The notes: generated from the letters alone by a model not told the origin. A stretch of 64,000 bases of DNA from Glycomyces arizonensis DSM 44726 (GCF_000482705.1 NZ_AXWO01000004.1:186001-250000); one strand, 5' to 3'. Positions 1 through 8,549 are shown, counted from the stretch's first letter. Translations and numbers: made by a program.

Positions 1-972
1 CTCCTCGTCGGCGGCCGCGGCGACCGAGACGCCGTCGGGCCCGATCACGGCCACCTCGTCGGCGGCGACGCCGAGTTCGGCCAGGTGGTCGGTGAGCTGC
101 TCGACGAAGCGCTTCTCGTCCTCCTCGTCGACCGCGTAGTACCGGCCGATCCCCGAGCCCTCGAGCGCCGGGCGCTGCGGCTGGGTGAGCCTGCCGGGGA
201 CGCGGCTGATCGGCTCGATGACCTGGGAGGCGGCGACGAGGAGCGCGGCGGGGCTGCGGTGGTTGCGCGAGAGCCGCACGACGTGGGCGTTCGAGAACCG
301 CTCGGCGAACGCCCCGAACGCGGCGGGGCCGCCGCCCAGCGCCGAGTCGGGGTCGCCGGTGGCGGTGACGTCGGCTTCGGGGCCGCGGTGCTCCATGAGC
401 CGCTTGTAGAGCCGCATCGGCATGCGCGGCAGGTCATCGACGAACAGGTGGCCCAGCTCGGGCGGGGCCGCGGTGGTGAAGTCGGCGAATTCGGCGACGG
501 TGATCGCCGAGGACTCGCGGCCGAGCAGCGTGCCCAGCTCGCCGCGGATGCGGGCCGCTCCGGCGCCGGAGGCGGCGATGACGAGGCACTGCGCGGCTGG
601 GATGCCGAGTTCCTGCACGAGATAGGCGACGCGCCGGATGAGCAGATGGGTCTTGCCGGTGCCGGGGGAGGCGTTGATGAGCAGCGGTCCGGGCCCGGCC
701 GAGGCGGCCACGCGCTGCATGGCGTCGAGGGAGTCGAGCAGTCCCGCGCCCACTTCGTCCATGCCGGTGAGCAGCGGCGCGGAGTCCTGCCAGGGGTCGG
801 GGGCCTGCGTCGTCAGGGCCGGGTCGGGCATCGGGACGACCTCGCGCGCGGACCTGAGGTGCGGCCTGCTCGACCGGCGCCGCTTCTCGGCGGTGGTCCG
901 CATGTCCGCTGACAGCTCGAACAGCGGGGACGCCACCTGTGGTCTCGTTCGTTCGTCAGGACGGCGCACCAC
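1..972 (-). CDS. UvrD-like superfamily I helicase, N-terminal part (runs off the left edge)
   Basis: About 324 codons are visible; the C-terminus lies beyond base 1. The protein shows a Walker A loop ASPGTGKT (bases about 649-675), a motif Ia-like LVIAASGAGAA, a Walker B-like HLFVDDLP, a motif III-like TATGDPDSA and the motif IV-like LSRNHRS typical of UvrD/Rep/PcrA helicases. I chose the GTG at 972 because GAGGA lies 6-7 nt before it; a GTG at 969 and an ATG at 903 are alternatives. The Walker B element is VDDLP instead of the usual DExQ of SF1 helicases, so the family is clear but helicase activity is inferred. Three AT-rich palindromes lie just upstream (1074-1156) and may control it. Confidence 0.75.
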   Translation of the reverse strand, partial: MVRRPDERTRPQVASPLFELSADMRTTAEKRRRSSRPHLRSAREVVPMPDPALTTQAPDPWQDSAPLLTGMDEVGAGLLDSLDAMQRVAASAGPGPLLINASPGTGKTHLLIRRVAYLVQELGIPAAQCLVIAASGAGAARIRGELGTLLGRESSAITVAEFADFTTAAPPELGHLFVDDLPRMPMRLYKRLMEHRGPEADVTATGDPDSALGGGPAAFGAFAERFSNAHVVRLSRNHRSPAALLVAASQVIEPISRVPGRLTQPQRPALEGSGIGRYYAVDEEDEKRFVEQLTDHLAELGVAADEVAVIGPDGVSVAAAADEE

Positions 973-1073
973 TGCATCCTCGCAAACGGGAATCGGCGTC
1001 GACCAGGCGGCTCCCTGACAGAAGCGGTTTTCGTGAAACAGACATCGACTCGCAATCCTCTCAGTAAGAAGGA

Positions 1074-1156
1074 TATAGCCTATAACTTCGACTGCTGCTA
1101 AAGGGCGCCTTCGGCAGCGCGGAGGTTATATCCTATAAGTATGTTATAGCCTATAA
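1074..1156. promoter_or_regulatory. cluster of three AT-rich palindromes (unknown operator)
   Basis: Three near-identical copies of a 13-bp palindrome lie between the helicase and moaD genes: TATAGCCTATA at 1074-1084, TTATATCCTATAA at 1126-1138 and TTATAGCCTATAA at 1144-1156. Centres are 53 and 18 bp apart. Such AT-rich dyads stand out in GC-rich DNA, and two more copies occur at 8609-8621 and 9127-9139. They look like binding sites of one regulator, which I cannot identify. They sit about 100-185 bp upstream of the helicase gene. Confidence 0.6.
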
Positions 1157-1216
1157 GGCCGATTGTCTGGAAGAAGAGGTAAAACGTGCGATCAGCGCAT
1201 TGCTGAGATGGAAGAC

Positions 1217-1375
1217 CGGCCGCTCGCGAAGGGCGGGAGGACCGAGGCCGGCTTGAACGAGAAGGGTCGGCCGGGATCGGCCGCTCGCAAAGCGCAGTAG
1301 GGTCGAGGTCGGCGCGGACGAGAAGGGCCAGTCCGGGTCAGCCGCCCGCGAAGGGCGGGAGGACCTCGACCGTGG
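1217..1375. repeat. 61-bp degenerate tandem repeat of the moaD 3' end
   Basis: Units start at 1217, 1278 and 1339 (period 61 bp). The third unit contains the moaD stop and its last codons; the first two are diverged copies lying downstream of the gene. Roughly three quarters of positions agree between units 1 and 2, and the first 34 bp of units 1 and 3 agree at about 29 positions. This looks like tandem duplication of the moaD tail followed by decay. No function is apparent. Confidence 0.6.
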
Positions 1376-1589
1376 CGCCCTTGGCCAGCGCGGCCGTATC
1401 GTCCCGGGCGGCCAGGCCGTTCACGAGGAGCGTCGACGCCTTCAGCACGCGTTCGAGCTCGTAGCCGTGTCGCTCGGCCAGGACCGACTTGAGTTCGGCG
1501 AGGTCGCCCGCCCGCGCCGTCTCCTCGGCGGTGCCCGCGGCCGCCTTCGCCCCCGCGAAATAGCGGACCGTCACCTCGCTCGCCGCCAT
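1338..1589 (-). CDS. moaD: molybdopterin synthase sulfur-carrier subunit MoaD
   Basis: An 83-residue ubiquitin-fold protein ending in PPFAGG. The C-terminal Gly-Gly is the site that is adenylated and thiocarboxylated in the family, so that the protein can deliver sulfur to precursor Z/cPMP in molybdenum cofactor synthesis. Length is normal for MoaD. It starts one base after the moaA stop, so the two genes are an operon and translationally coupled. MoaE is not in the window. The last codons overlap a decaying 61-bp tandem repeat that continues downstream. Confidence 0.9.
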   Translation of the reverse strand: MAASEVTVRYFAGAKAAAGTAEETARAGDLAELKSVLAERHGYELERVLKASTLLVNGLAARDDTAALAKGATVEVLPPFAGG

Positions 1590-1590
1590 C

Positions 1591-2685
1591 TCAGCCCCCG
1601 ATCGCCGACATCGGGCGCGCGGGCTGGAGGAACGACGGGTCGTCGATGCCGTGACCGGGGAGTTTGCCCCACATGGCCTCGCGCCACCGCTCGGCGATCG
1701 CCGCGTCGTCCGCGCCGGAACGGACCAGGCCCCGCAGGTCGGTCTCGCCCCGCGCGAACAGGCAGTTGCGGACCTGGCCGTCGGCGGTCAGGCGGGTGCG
1801 GTCGCAGTCGCCGCAGAACGGGCGCGTGACCGAACCGATGACGCCGACCTTCACCGGGCCACCGTCCTTTGCGGAGGAGCCGTCTTTTGCAGAAGCACCG
1901 TCGACCAGCCACGTCTCGGCGGGGGCCGAACCCCGATGAGCAGGATCGGGCGTCAAGTCGAACTCGCCGCGCAGCGACTCCAGGATCTCGGCGGCGGTGA
2001 CCATCTCCTCGCGCCGCCACACCCCGCCCGCGTCCAGCGGCATCTGCTCGATGAACCGCAGCTGGTAGCCGTGCTCGATCGCGAAGCGCAGCAGCTCGGG
2101 CGCCTCGTCGTCGTTGACCCCGCGCATGAGCACGGTGTTGATCTTGATCGGCGCCAGCCCCGACGCGGCAGCGGCCTCCAGTCCGCGGAGCGTCGCGTCG
2201 AGCCGGTCTCGCTTGGCGAGCTCCTTGAACCGGCCGGGGTCGAGGGTGTCGAGCGAGACGTTGACGCGGTCCAGTCCCGCCTCGACGAGCGGGCCCGCGA
2301 TCCGGTCCAGGCCGATCGCGTTGGTGGTCAGGGAGATTTCGGGTCTGGGATCGAGCTTCGCGACGGCGGCGACGATGCCCGGCAGCCCCGGCCGCAGCAG
2401 CGGCTCGCCGCCGGTGAAGCGGACCTCGCGCACGCCCAGGTCCCGCACGGCGATGCCGACGAGGCGGATCACCTCGTCGTCGTCGAGCAGCGTCGGCTTC
2501 GGCAGCCACGGCAGCCCGGCCTCGGGCATGCAGTAGGTGCAGCGCAGGTTGCACCGGTCGGTGAGCGACACCCGCAGGTCGGTGGCCACTCGGCCGTGCC
2601 TGTCGCGAAGGGCGCCACCGCGCGACGGCTCGCGGGCGCCGCCGGGGGCGGGCGCTTCCGTGGGGCCGTGAGTCGGTGCTGGCAT
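1591..2685 (-). CDS. moaA: GTP 3',8-cyclase MoaA (radical SAM)
   Basis: 364 residues. Catalyses the first step of molybdenum cofactor synthesis (GTP to 3',8-cyclo-GTP). The radical SAM cluster motif CNLRCTYC lies at residues 45-52 (C-x3-C-x2-C), RFTGGEPLLR follows, the second-cluster cysteines are in FCGDCDRTRL plus a third Cys further on, and the protein ends in IGG, the conserved MoaA C-terminal Gly-Gly. A short linker with repeated SAKDG units precedes the C-terminal cluster. I chose the ATG at 2685; the open frame continues upstream but without family homology. It forms an operon with moaD and is transcribed divergently from the xylanase gene. Confidence 0.92.
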   Translation of the reverse strand: MPAPTHGPTEAPAPGGAREPSRGGALRDRHGRVATDLRVSLTDRCNLRCTYCMPEAGLPWLPKPTLLDDDEVIRLVGIAVRDLGVREVRFTGGEPLLRPGLPGIVAAVAKLDPRPEISLTTNAIGLDRIAGPLVEAGLDRVNVSLDTLDPGRFKELAKRDRLDATLRGLEAAAASGLAPIKINTVLMRGVNDDEAPELLRFAIEHGYQLRFIEQMPLDAGGVWRREEMVTAAEILESLRGEFDLTPDPAHRGSAPAETWLVDGASAKDGSSAKDGGPVKVGVIGSVTRPFCGDCDRTRLTADGQVRNCLFARGETDLRGLVRSGADDAAIAERWREAMWGKLPGHGIDDPSFLQPARPMSAIGG

Positions 2686-2891
2686 GCCTTCGAGCGTAGT
2701 GCGCCTCTGTGACAAGTTCGTAAAATGAGACGCGTTTCCCACCCTTCGGCGCCGGTTGTAAGCGGTTCTTAAGGTGGCACGCTCCCAAACGGCATACAGG
2801 CGGATCGGTAGGCCGAGTAGTTGATGCTCCGAGGTGATCGCCGGGTCCGGCATGACCGGCCGGCGCGCGGGCGGATGAGCAGGCCGAGCAG

Positions 2892-2920
2892 TTGACACCC
2901 GTCGATATCTCTCATAGCAT
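2892..2920 (+). promoter_or_regulatory. sigma70-type promoter of the xylanase gene
   Basis: TTGACA at 2892-2897, 17-bp spacer, TAGCAT at 2915-2920. Predicted start of transcription is near 2927, just before the twin operator at 2935-2965 and about 80 bp before the ATG at 3005. The match to the vegetative consensus is strong for a GC-rich actinomycete. Confidence 0.7.
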
Positions 2921-2934
2921 GACGAGGCCCCGAT

Positions 2935-2965
2935 CGAAAGTTTCATAGACTCCATGAAACTTTCG
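2935..2965 (+). promoter_or_regulatory. twin CGAAASTTTC operator of the xylanase gene
   Basis: Two 12-bp arms, CGAAAGTTTCAT (2935-2946) and ATGAAACTTTCG (2954-2965), form a perfect inverted repeat with a 7-bp spacer. Each arm carries GAAACTTTCG or its complement, very close to the CGAAACTTTCG element described upstream of Streptomyces xylanase genes. Position just downstream of the predicted start of transcription suits a repressor that blocks elongation or clearance. The regulator is not in the window. Confidence 0.7.
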
Positions 2966-3004
2966 GAATCACGAATCCCTCCCTGCTTTCGGAGCTGAAA
3001 CAAC

Positions 3005-5365
3005 ATGAACGACCCGACCCCTTCCAGTTGGCGTCGGCGCCTCCGCGCCCTCGCCGCCGGAGCGCTGGTGCTGCCCTCGGCCGCACTCGCCTTCGCCTCC
3101 CCCGCATCGGCCCAGGACGCGACCGTCCTCTACTCGGCCGACTTCGAGGACGGCCAGGTCGGCGCCTGGGCCCCCCGCGGCCCCGTCACCCTCGAAGTCG
3201 AAGAAGGCGCCCTCCTGACCACCGGCCGCACCGACACCTGGCACGGCCCCTCCCTCGACATCACCGACTACATCACCCCCGGCGGCCAGTACGAGATCGC
3301 GCTGTCCGCCCGCTTCGCCGACGGCAGTGCCGGCGAGCAGCTCACCGTCAGCGTCCAGCGCGAGGCCGCAGGCGAGACCAGCTACGACAGCGTCGTCTTC
3401 CAGGCCGCCGCCGGCACCGACTGGACCGACCTCAGCGGCGAGTACAGTATCGCCGCGCCCGCCGACAAGCTCACCCTCTACGTCGAGTCCCCGACCGTCG
3501 ACGCCTCCTACCTCATCGACGACGTCGCCATCACCGAGCTCACCCCGCCCGGCATCGAAGAGGACATCCCCTCCCTCAAGGACGTCCTCGCCGACGACTT
3601 CACCATCGGCGCGGCCATCGACTCGCGCGACATCGTCGGCGCCTCCGGTGACCTGCTGAGCAAGCACTTCAACTCCATCACCGCCGAGAACCACATGAAG
3701 CCCGAGGCGATCCAGCCCACCGAGGGCGAGTTCACCTGGACCGAGGCCGACCAGCTCGTCGAGTACGCCGAAGCCCACGACATGCGCGTCTGGGGCCACG
3801 TCCTGGTGTGGCACAGCCAGACCCCGGACTGGTGGTTCGAATACCCCGAGGGCCACCCGAACGCCGGGCAGCCCCTCGGCAACTCCGAAGCGGACCGCCA
3901 GATCATGCGCGACCGCCTCGCCGCCCACATCGGCGCCATCGCCGACCGCTACGGCGACCGGATCTGGGCCTGGGACGTGGTCAACGAGGTCATCAGCGAC
4001 AACAACGCCGAGGTCTACCGCCAGAGCCGCTGGTACGAGATCTTCGACGGCCCGTCCTACATCTCTGACGCGTTCAACATCGCCCGCGAGCAGTTCGACG
4101 AGGCCGGGGCCACCGACGTGAAGCTGTTCATCAACGACTACAACACCGAGAACCCCGGCAAGCGCGACAACCTCTACAACCTCGTCGAGGGCATGCTCGC
4201 CGACGGCGTCCCGGTCGACGGCGTCGGCCACCAGACCCACATCAACCTCAACACCTCGATCGACCAGGTCGAGGACTCGATCGTCAAGTTCGAGCAGCTC
4301 GGCGTCATCCAGGCGATCACCGAGCTCGACGTCGTCATCGGCGCGCCCGTCGAAGGCGAGCCGTTCCCCGAGTACGAGGCCAGGCTCATCGAGCAGGGCC
4401 ACTACTACCGCGACCTGTTCGCGGTCTTCCACGAGCACGCCGACGCGATCGAGTCGGTCACCGTCTGGGGCCTCCATGACGGCCGCACCTGGCAGCGGAG
4501 CCGCGAGACGCCCCGGCCGCTGGAGAGTCCGCTGGTCTTCAGCGACCAGCTCCAGTCCAAGTGGGCCTACTGGGGCATCGTGGACCCGAGCAAGCTGCCC
4601 GACATCCCCGTCGAGGAGGAGCCCGACTACGCCCGCGTGCAGATCCCGCACGCCGACACCGCCCCGGCCATAGACGGCGAGGCCGACGACGTCTGGGACG
4701 GCGCCGCGACGGTCGCCACCGAGGTCAACATCGAGGGCAGCCCCGACGGCGCCAAGGCCGACGTGTCGCTGCTGTGGGACGAGACGGCGATCTACGCCAT
4801 GTTCGAAGTGAAGGACCCGGTCCTCGACGACACGAGCCCGAACGCCTACGAGCAGGACTCGGTCGAGATCTTCCTCAACCCGGGCAACACCCGCACCGGC
4901 GGCTACGGCGAGATGGACGGGCAGTACCGCGTCAACTTCGCGAACGTGGTCAGCGTCGGCGCCAACGGCCCCGACGCGGGTGCGCTCACGAGTGCGACGT
5001 CGAAGACCGACACCGGTTACCGCGTGGAGCTGTCCATCGCGCTCGCGCCCGAGTTCGCCGCCGTGGGCGTCGAGCAGGGCCTGGAACTCCAGGTGAACGA
5101 CGCCGCCGACGGTGCCCGCACCGCCGTCCACACCTGGTACGACCCGACCGGCCAGTCCTGGAACACCAACGCGAACTGGGGCATCGCCGAATTCGTCGAC
5201 GAGCTCGGCGACACCCCCGGCGGCGGTGACGGGGACGGCAAGCTCCCGGTGACCGGCCTCGGCCTCACCGGCGGCATCGCCGCCGCGGTTCTTCTGGCCG
5301 CCGCGGGTGCGTTCGCCATCTGGATGGTGCGCCGCCGCCGCACCGCCGCCAACTGGGGCGAGTGA
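3005..5365 (+). CDS. secreted, LPXTG-anchored GH10 endo-beta-1,4-xylanase
   Basis: 786 residues; GGAG at 2991-2994 fixes the ATG. Order: signal peptide (RRR then hydrophobic stretch, cleavage likely after ASA at 36); a CBM4/9/22-type carbohydrate module (about 40-180); a GH10 catalytic domain (about 188-525) with acid/base Glu328 in WDVVNEV and nucleophile Glu440 in ITELDV, plus the family motif AENHMKPE; a CBM9-like module (about 545-735) starting near APAIDGEADDVWDG; then LPVTG (747-751), a hydrophobic span and an RRRR tail. The last part is a sortase signal, so the enzyme should be covalently attached to the cell wall. Under a strong promoter and twin xylanase-type operator. Confidence 0.93.
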   Translation: MNDPTPSSWRRRLRALAAGALVLPSAALAFASPASAQDATVLYSADFEDGQVGAWAPRGPVTLEVEEGALLTTGRTDTWHGPSLDITDYITPGGQYEIALSARFADGSAGEQLTVSVQREAAGETSYDSVVFQAAAGTDWTDLSGEYSIAAPADKLTLYVESPTVDASYLIDDVAITELTPPGIEEDIPSLKDVLADDFTIGAAIDSRDIVGASGDLLSKHFNSITAENHMKPEAIQPTEGEFTWTEADQLVEYAEAHDMRVWGHVLVWHSQTPDWWFEYPEGHPNAGQPLGNSEADRQIMRDRLAAHIGAIADRYGDRIWAWDVVNEVISDNNAEVYRQSRWYEIFDGPSYISDAFNIAREQFDEAGATDVKLFINDYNTENPGKRDNLYNLVEGMLADGVPVDGVGHQTHINLNTSIDQVEDSIVKFEQLGVIQAITELDVVIGAPVEGEPFPEYEARLIEQGHYYRDLFAVFHEHADAIESVTVWGLHDGRTWQRSRETPRPLESPLVFSDQLQSKWAYWGIVDPSKLPDIPVEEEPDYARVQIPHADTAPAIDGEADDVWDGAATVATEVNIEGSPDGAKADVSLLWDETAIYAMFEVKDPVLDDTSPNAYEQDSVEIFLNPGNTRTGGYGEMDGQYRVNFANVVSVGANGPDAGALTSATSKTDTGYRVELSIALAPEFAAVGVEQGLELQVNDAADGARTAVHTWYDPTGQSWNTNANWGIAEFVDELGDTPGGGDGDGKLPVTGLGLTGGIAAAVLLAAAGAFAIWMVRRRRTAANWGE

Positions 5366-5421
5366 AGGACGCGCTGAGAGCCGCCGCTCGACCCTGTTGA
5401 GGAGCGTCGGTGATGAGTGAA

Positions 5422-5449
5422 CGGGGCGGCGGCGCGAGCCGCCGCCCCG
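5422..5449. terminator. hairpin terminator after the xylanase gene
   Basis: Perfect 12-bp stem CGGGGCGGCGGC/GCCGCCGCCCCG with a GCGA tetraloop, between the convergent xylanase and Excalibur genes. No T-run follows, as is usual in actinomycetes; it can serve both strands. Confidence 0.7.
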
Positions 5450-5492
5450 AATTCGAGCGTTACCGGTCTTCTCGTTCTCCCTCGGTCACCGG

Positions 5493-6089
5493 CTACTGCT
5501 CGCAGCCGATGCCGTCGTTGTCGGCGTCGAGGTGCGGGCCGAAGCCGGGTTCGCCTTCGCGGACGGGAGCCGCCCCGTCGGCTTGAGCCGCGGCGCAGTT
5601 CTCGTAAGCGGTTTGGTCGTTCTCGGTGGTGTCGCTGGGTGTGCCCCATTGTTCGCAGCCGATGCCGTCGTTGTCGGCGTCGAGGTGCGGGCCGAAGCCG
5701 CGTTCGCCCTCGAGGACCGGAGCCGCTCCGTCGGCTTGAGCCGCGGCGCAGTTCTCGTAGGTGAACTCGGAATCCTCGGCATCGGAGTCCTCTGTAGAAT
5801 CTTCGTCGGAGGTGCCCTCGGACTCTTCATCCGAGGTGTCCTCGTTCGAGTCCTCCGTCTCCTCCGTCGCCCTTTCGTGGTCGTACGCGTCGGGTGGTTG
5901 GACGTCGACCAGCTCGAACTCGTGGGTGACCTCGTCTCCCTGTGTCTGTTCTCCCGGTGAAGTCGCGATGAATCCCAGAGTGAGGGTCATGACCCCTGCT
6001 GCTTCGAGTGCCCAGAGCAATGGGCGATTGCGGTGGAAGTGCTTCTTACGGAGTCTTTTGTGGACTGATGGTGAGGACGGTGATGACAT
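5493..6089 (-). CDS. membrane-anchored protein with two Excalibur calcium-binding domains
   Basis: 198 residues. GGAGG five bases before the ATG at 6089 fixes the start. A basic N-terminus is followed by one membrane span (PLLWALEAAGVMTLTLGF), a long Asp/Glu/Ser-rich acidic linker, and two nearly identical Excalibur repeats: YENCAAAQADGAAPV and later DADNDGIGCE, each with the DxDxDGxxC calcium-binding signature. The domain is normally extracellular. The two repeats are nearly the same at DNA level, so the duplication is recent. Role unknown; convergent with the xylanase gene. Confidence 0.8.
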   Translation of the reverse strand: MSSPSSPSVHKRLRKKHFHRNRPLLWALEAAGVMTLTLGFIATSPGEQTQGDEVTHEFELVDVQPPDAYDHERATEETEDSNEDTSDEESEGTSDEDSTEDSDAEDSEFTYENCAAAQADGAAPVLEGERGFGPHLDADNDGIGCEQWGTPSDTTENDQTAYENCAAAQADGAAPVREGEPGFGPHLDADNDGIGCEQ

Positions 6090-6600
6090 CACTACCTCCA
6101 GCGGCATCGTTTCCGTGTCATCCGAAGATTTCTCTGGATCTTTCCTCGACAGGATATGCGGGCTGACTGCGTCCAGGACGAAGAACCTGAATTAATTGAA
6201 CTCCGAGATCCCTTGTCGCACCGGGGGAAGGAGAAATTTCCGATCGCTTTCAGAATGGGACGATCATGCCGTAAACAACCAAAGAATGCGCAGGGCGGAG
6301 ACAGGTAATGGTGGTGATTTGTCTGTTTCCTGAAGATGTTCTCGTGTTATCGACAGCTCGCCGATTTTCCGTGGTCCTGGATGCTGCGGTCGCATCGGTG
6401 GGAGCCACGCACCAGCGCGCCGTGCTCGCAAACCCGGTCCCCACCCCGACCGAACCCGCCGGTCTCGCGGCACTCACCGGGTTCTCCGGATTTCTCGGGT
6501 ATTTCCGGCCCCGGCGCATCACGGCGGTATCTGAAGGAGCCGGCGTCCGCAACCGGCGACTGTTGACCACAAAGGACCGGTGCGCGACCGAGACGACCGC
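6090..6600. other. about 510 bp without a convincing gene
   Basis: The stretch has locally lower GC near 6190-6260 and holds only short open frames with no conserved character. It contains the upstream region of the leftward Excalibur gene and the 3' side of the leftward VOC gene. I see no clear RNA gene or terminator. Confidence 0.5.
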
Positions 6601-7098
6601 TCAGCGAGCCGAGCGCATGTACTCGTCGATGGTACGGAAGACGGTGTCCGAGCCTCCTTCCCACACGGGCTTCGGGTCCGGTTGCCCCGGCGTGGGCTGG
6701 TACACCCACCAGAGATTGCCCCACGGGTCTTCGACACGGGCAAGCGTCAGCGACCCGTAGAACGGCGTCGGAGGAGTCACGATCACCGATCCTCGATCGA
6801 CGGCACGACGCAGCACCGTCTCAATGTCGCCGATCCAGATCTGGAACAGGCCCGGGTGGGCCCGCCAGCCCTCCTGCACGTCGACAACCAGCACGAGGGA
6901 GTCACCGAAACGCAGCTCGGCATGGATCAGCTTGCCGGTCGGCGTCGGCGTGCGCACCTCCGTGACCTCGCGGGCGTCGAAGACCTCCTCGGCGAACGCC
7001 ATGAAGTCGGCCGCGCCCTCCACGATGACGAACGGATTGATCGTGTTGCCGCGCCCGGTGATGGCGTCGGCCTTGAGTGTGAGCTGGTTGTCTGCCAT
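6601..7098 (-). CDS. VOC/glyoxalase-fold protein (PhnB-like)
   Basis: 165 residues. The sequence has the paired beta-alpha-beta-beta-beta layout of the vicinal oxygen chelate fold: INPFVIVEGAADFMAFAEEV in the first half and ending in TLARVEDPWGNLWWV, a typical second-half signature of PhnB-like proteins (DPxGNxW). A GGGGG element precedes the ATG. Members include enzymes of unknown substrate and resistance-type binding proteins; the substrate here cannot be told. No operon partner. Confidence 0.8.
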   Translation of the reverse strand: MADNQLTLKADAITGRGNTINPFVIVEGAADFMAFAEEVFDAREVTEVRTPTPTGKLIHAELRFGDSLVLVVDVQEGWRAHPGLFQIWIGDIETVLRRAVDRGSVIVTPPTPFYGSLTLARVEDPWGNLWWVYQPTPGQPDPKPVWEGGSDTVFRTIDEYMRSAR

Positions 7099-7435
7099 GC
7101 CCCCATGTCTACCCGGCGGGACCGACAGTTAGACGCCGAAAGCACAGGCAAGCTGAGAGTGGCGTGAGGAGATCGGCCTATCCGGCGAGGATCTCTTCGA
7201 GCAAGCTCGCCGACGGCGCTCAGAGGGTGTGATTCGTTCTACTGCGCTCGGCGGTGAGTGGGTTACGCGCCGAACGCTATCGCGTTACGGCAAACCGCTG
7301 GATGCCTATTGTGGCCCGAGTCGTCCACCGTTTCGAAGAAACACGCGTGTTGGGGGTTAAGTTTTCGGAACCGATGTGCAAAGATGCTCACACGCGCAGT
7401 GCGCGGCATCCAAGTTCCACAAACGAATATGGCCC

Positions 7436-7477
7436 GGTGGGCCGCCCCTCTATCGCCAAACAGGTTGGCGGCCCACC
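7436..7477 (+). promoter_or_regulatory. strong leader hairpin upstream of the 7504 gene
   Basis: GGTGGGCCGCC (7436-7446) and GGCGGCCCACC (7467-7477) form a perfect 11-bp stem with a 20-nt loop, ending 26 nt before the ATG. It could be an attenuator, a 5' leader structure, or a terminator of upstream transcription. No T-run follows. Confidence 0.5.
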
Positions 7478-7503
7478 TACCTCACCTTGGAAGGAAACCT
7501 CCC

Positions 7504-8181
7504 ATGGTTGGTGTTAGCCTACGCCAAAAACCGGCGTCCGCAACAGACCAAAACGCTCACATCTCCCTCCGTCCCGCCGCCGTTCGACCGGTCTCCGGCA
7601 CGCCCTCCTGGGCCCGAAACGACCACGCCCCGGGCGCTCCGCGTCCGGCCTCGCCGTGGGACACCTGGACCATCCCGCCGAAGCCCGCCGCTCTCAACCG
7701 CACCCGCAAACCCAGCCCGCACCCGATCGAACCCGCCGCCGCTACCGCGGCCATCGCCACCACCGATTCCACCGCGACCCCCGAACCGTCACCGCCGTTT
7801 CGTCCCTGGCGCATCGACTACGCGCGCCCCGATGTCGTCGAGTACCCGGTGGACATCGAGCAGCCCGAGTCCTCGACCGTCGCCCGGCGGCTGCTCCTGC
7901 TGCTCGGCATCGCCTATCTCTTCCTCGCCGCCCTGGCCTCCGGACTGGTCTACACCGGCTACTTCACCGCCACCGCCACCGCCGAAGAAGAGGATTCCGA
8001 AGACCAGCCCGGCGAACTGCCGCCCCGCCCGCGCCCGCCGTCGCGCGACCCGAACGACCCCGGCCTGCACACCAGACCAGACGGCAGCCGCTACCTCGTC
8101 ATGCCGCTGCCGGCCGACCTCGCCGACCGCCTTCGCGGCCAGGCCTCCGCAGCTCCGGCGATCGGCGGTGGTCTCCTGTGA
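7504..8181 (+). CDS. single-span membrane protein with proline-rich N-terminus
   Basis: 225 residues. GGAAGGA upstream supports the ATG at 7504. About 125 residues of Pro/Ala-rich low-complexity sequence are followed by a membrane span (about 129-155, rich in Leu), then an acidic and proline-rich tail. No family recognised. It overlaps the next gene by GTGA and so is translationally coupled to it. The leader contains a strong hairpin. Confidence 0.65.
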   Translation: MVGVSLRQKPASATDQNAHISLRPAAVRPVSGTPSWARNDHAPGAPRPASPWDTWTIPPKPAALNRTRKPSPHPIEPAAATAAIATTDSTATPEPSPPFRPWRIDYARPDVVEYPVDIEQPESSTVARRLLLLLGIAYLFLAALASGLVYTGYFTATATAEEEDSEDQPGELPPRPRPPSRDPNDPGLHTRPDGSRYLVMPLPADLADRLRGQASAAPAIGGGLL

Positions 8182-8549
8182 GCCTGTCCCGCTATGCGCC
8201 CCACCGCATCCGCGCCCGCTACCTCCGCGCCGTCAAAGCCCTGCCGATCCCCGCACCGCTGCCGGACCCGGTCGACCCGAAGCGCCTGACCGTCCTCGGT
8301 CGCGCCTGGATCTCCGGCCGCCCGATCGTCTTCGGCACACTCGCCGACGCCCCGCGTTTGTGGGTGGCCTTCCACGGCACCGAACCGTCCTTGATCGGCT
8401 ACATGACCGGCCTGGTCACCGGCGAGCCCGACCTGTGGGTGTGCGACGAGGCGCACCGCCCCTGGACGCTCGAAGGCGAGAACACCGCGCATCTGAAGCG
8501 GGCCGCCGCCCGCGTCTGGTTCGACTGCCGACGCGACTGCGATGGCTGA
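8178..8549 (+). CDS. hypothetical protein
   Basis: 123 residues, GTG start overlapping the previous stop by four bases. A basic N-terminus (YAPHRIRARYLRAVK) leads into a compact region with APRLWVAFHGTEPSLIGYM and a WTLEGENTAHLKRAA segment. No membrane segment and no family recognised. Coupled to the membrane protein before it, which suggests a joint role. Confidence 0.6.
   Translation: MSLSRYAPHRIRARYLRAVKALPIPAPLPDPVDPKRLTVLGRAWISGRPIVFGTLADAPRLWVAFHGTEPSLIGYMTGLVTGEPDLWVCDEAHRPWTLEGENTAHLKRAAARVWFDCRRDCDG

Noticed and set aside
2969-5131. Large minus-strand open frame opposite the xylanase
   Set aside because: Composition is low-complexity Val/Gly/Asp; it is the antisense of the GC-rich xylanase gene, which has full domain support.
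6308-6760. Plus-strand frame opposite the VOC gene and upstream gap
   Set aside because: No RBS, no family, and it overlaps the VOC gene on the other strand.
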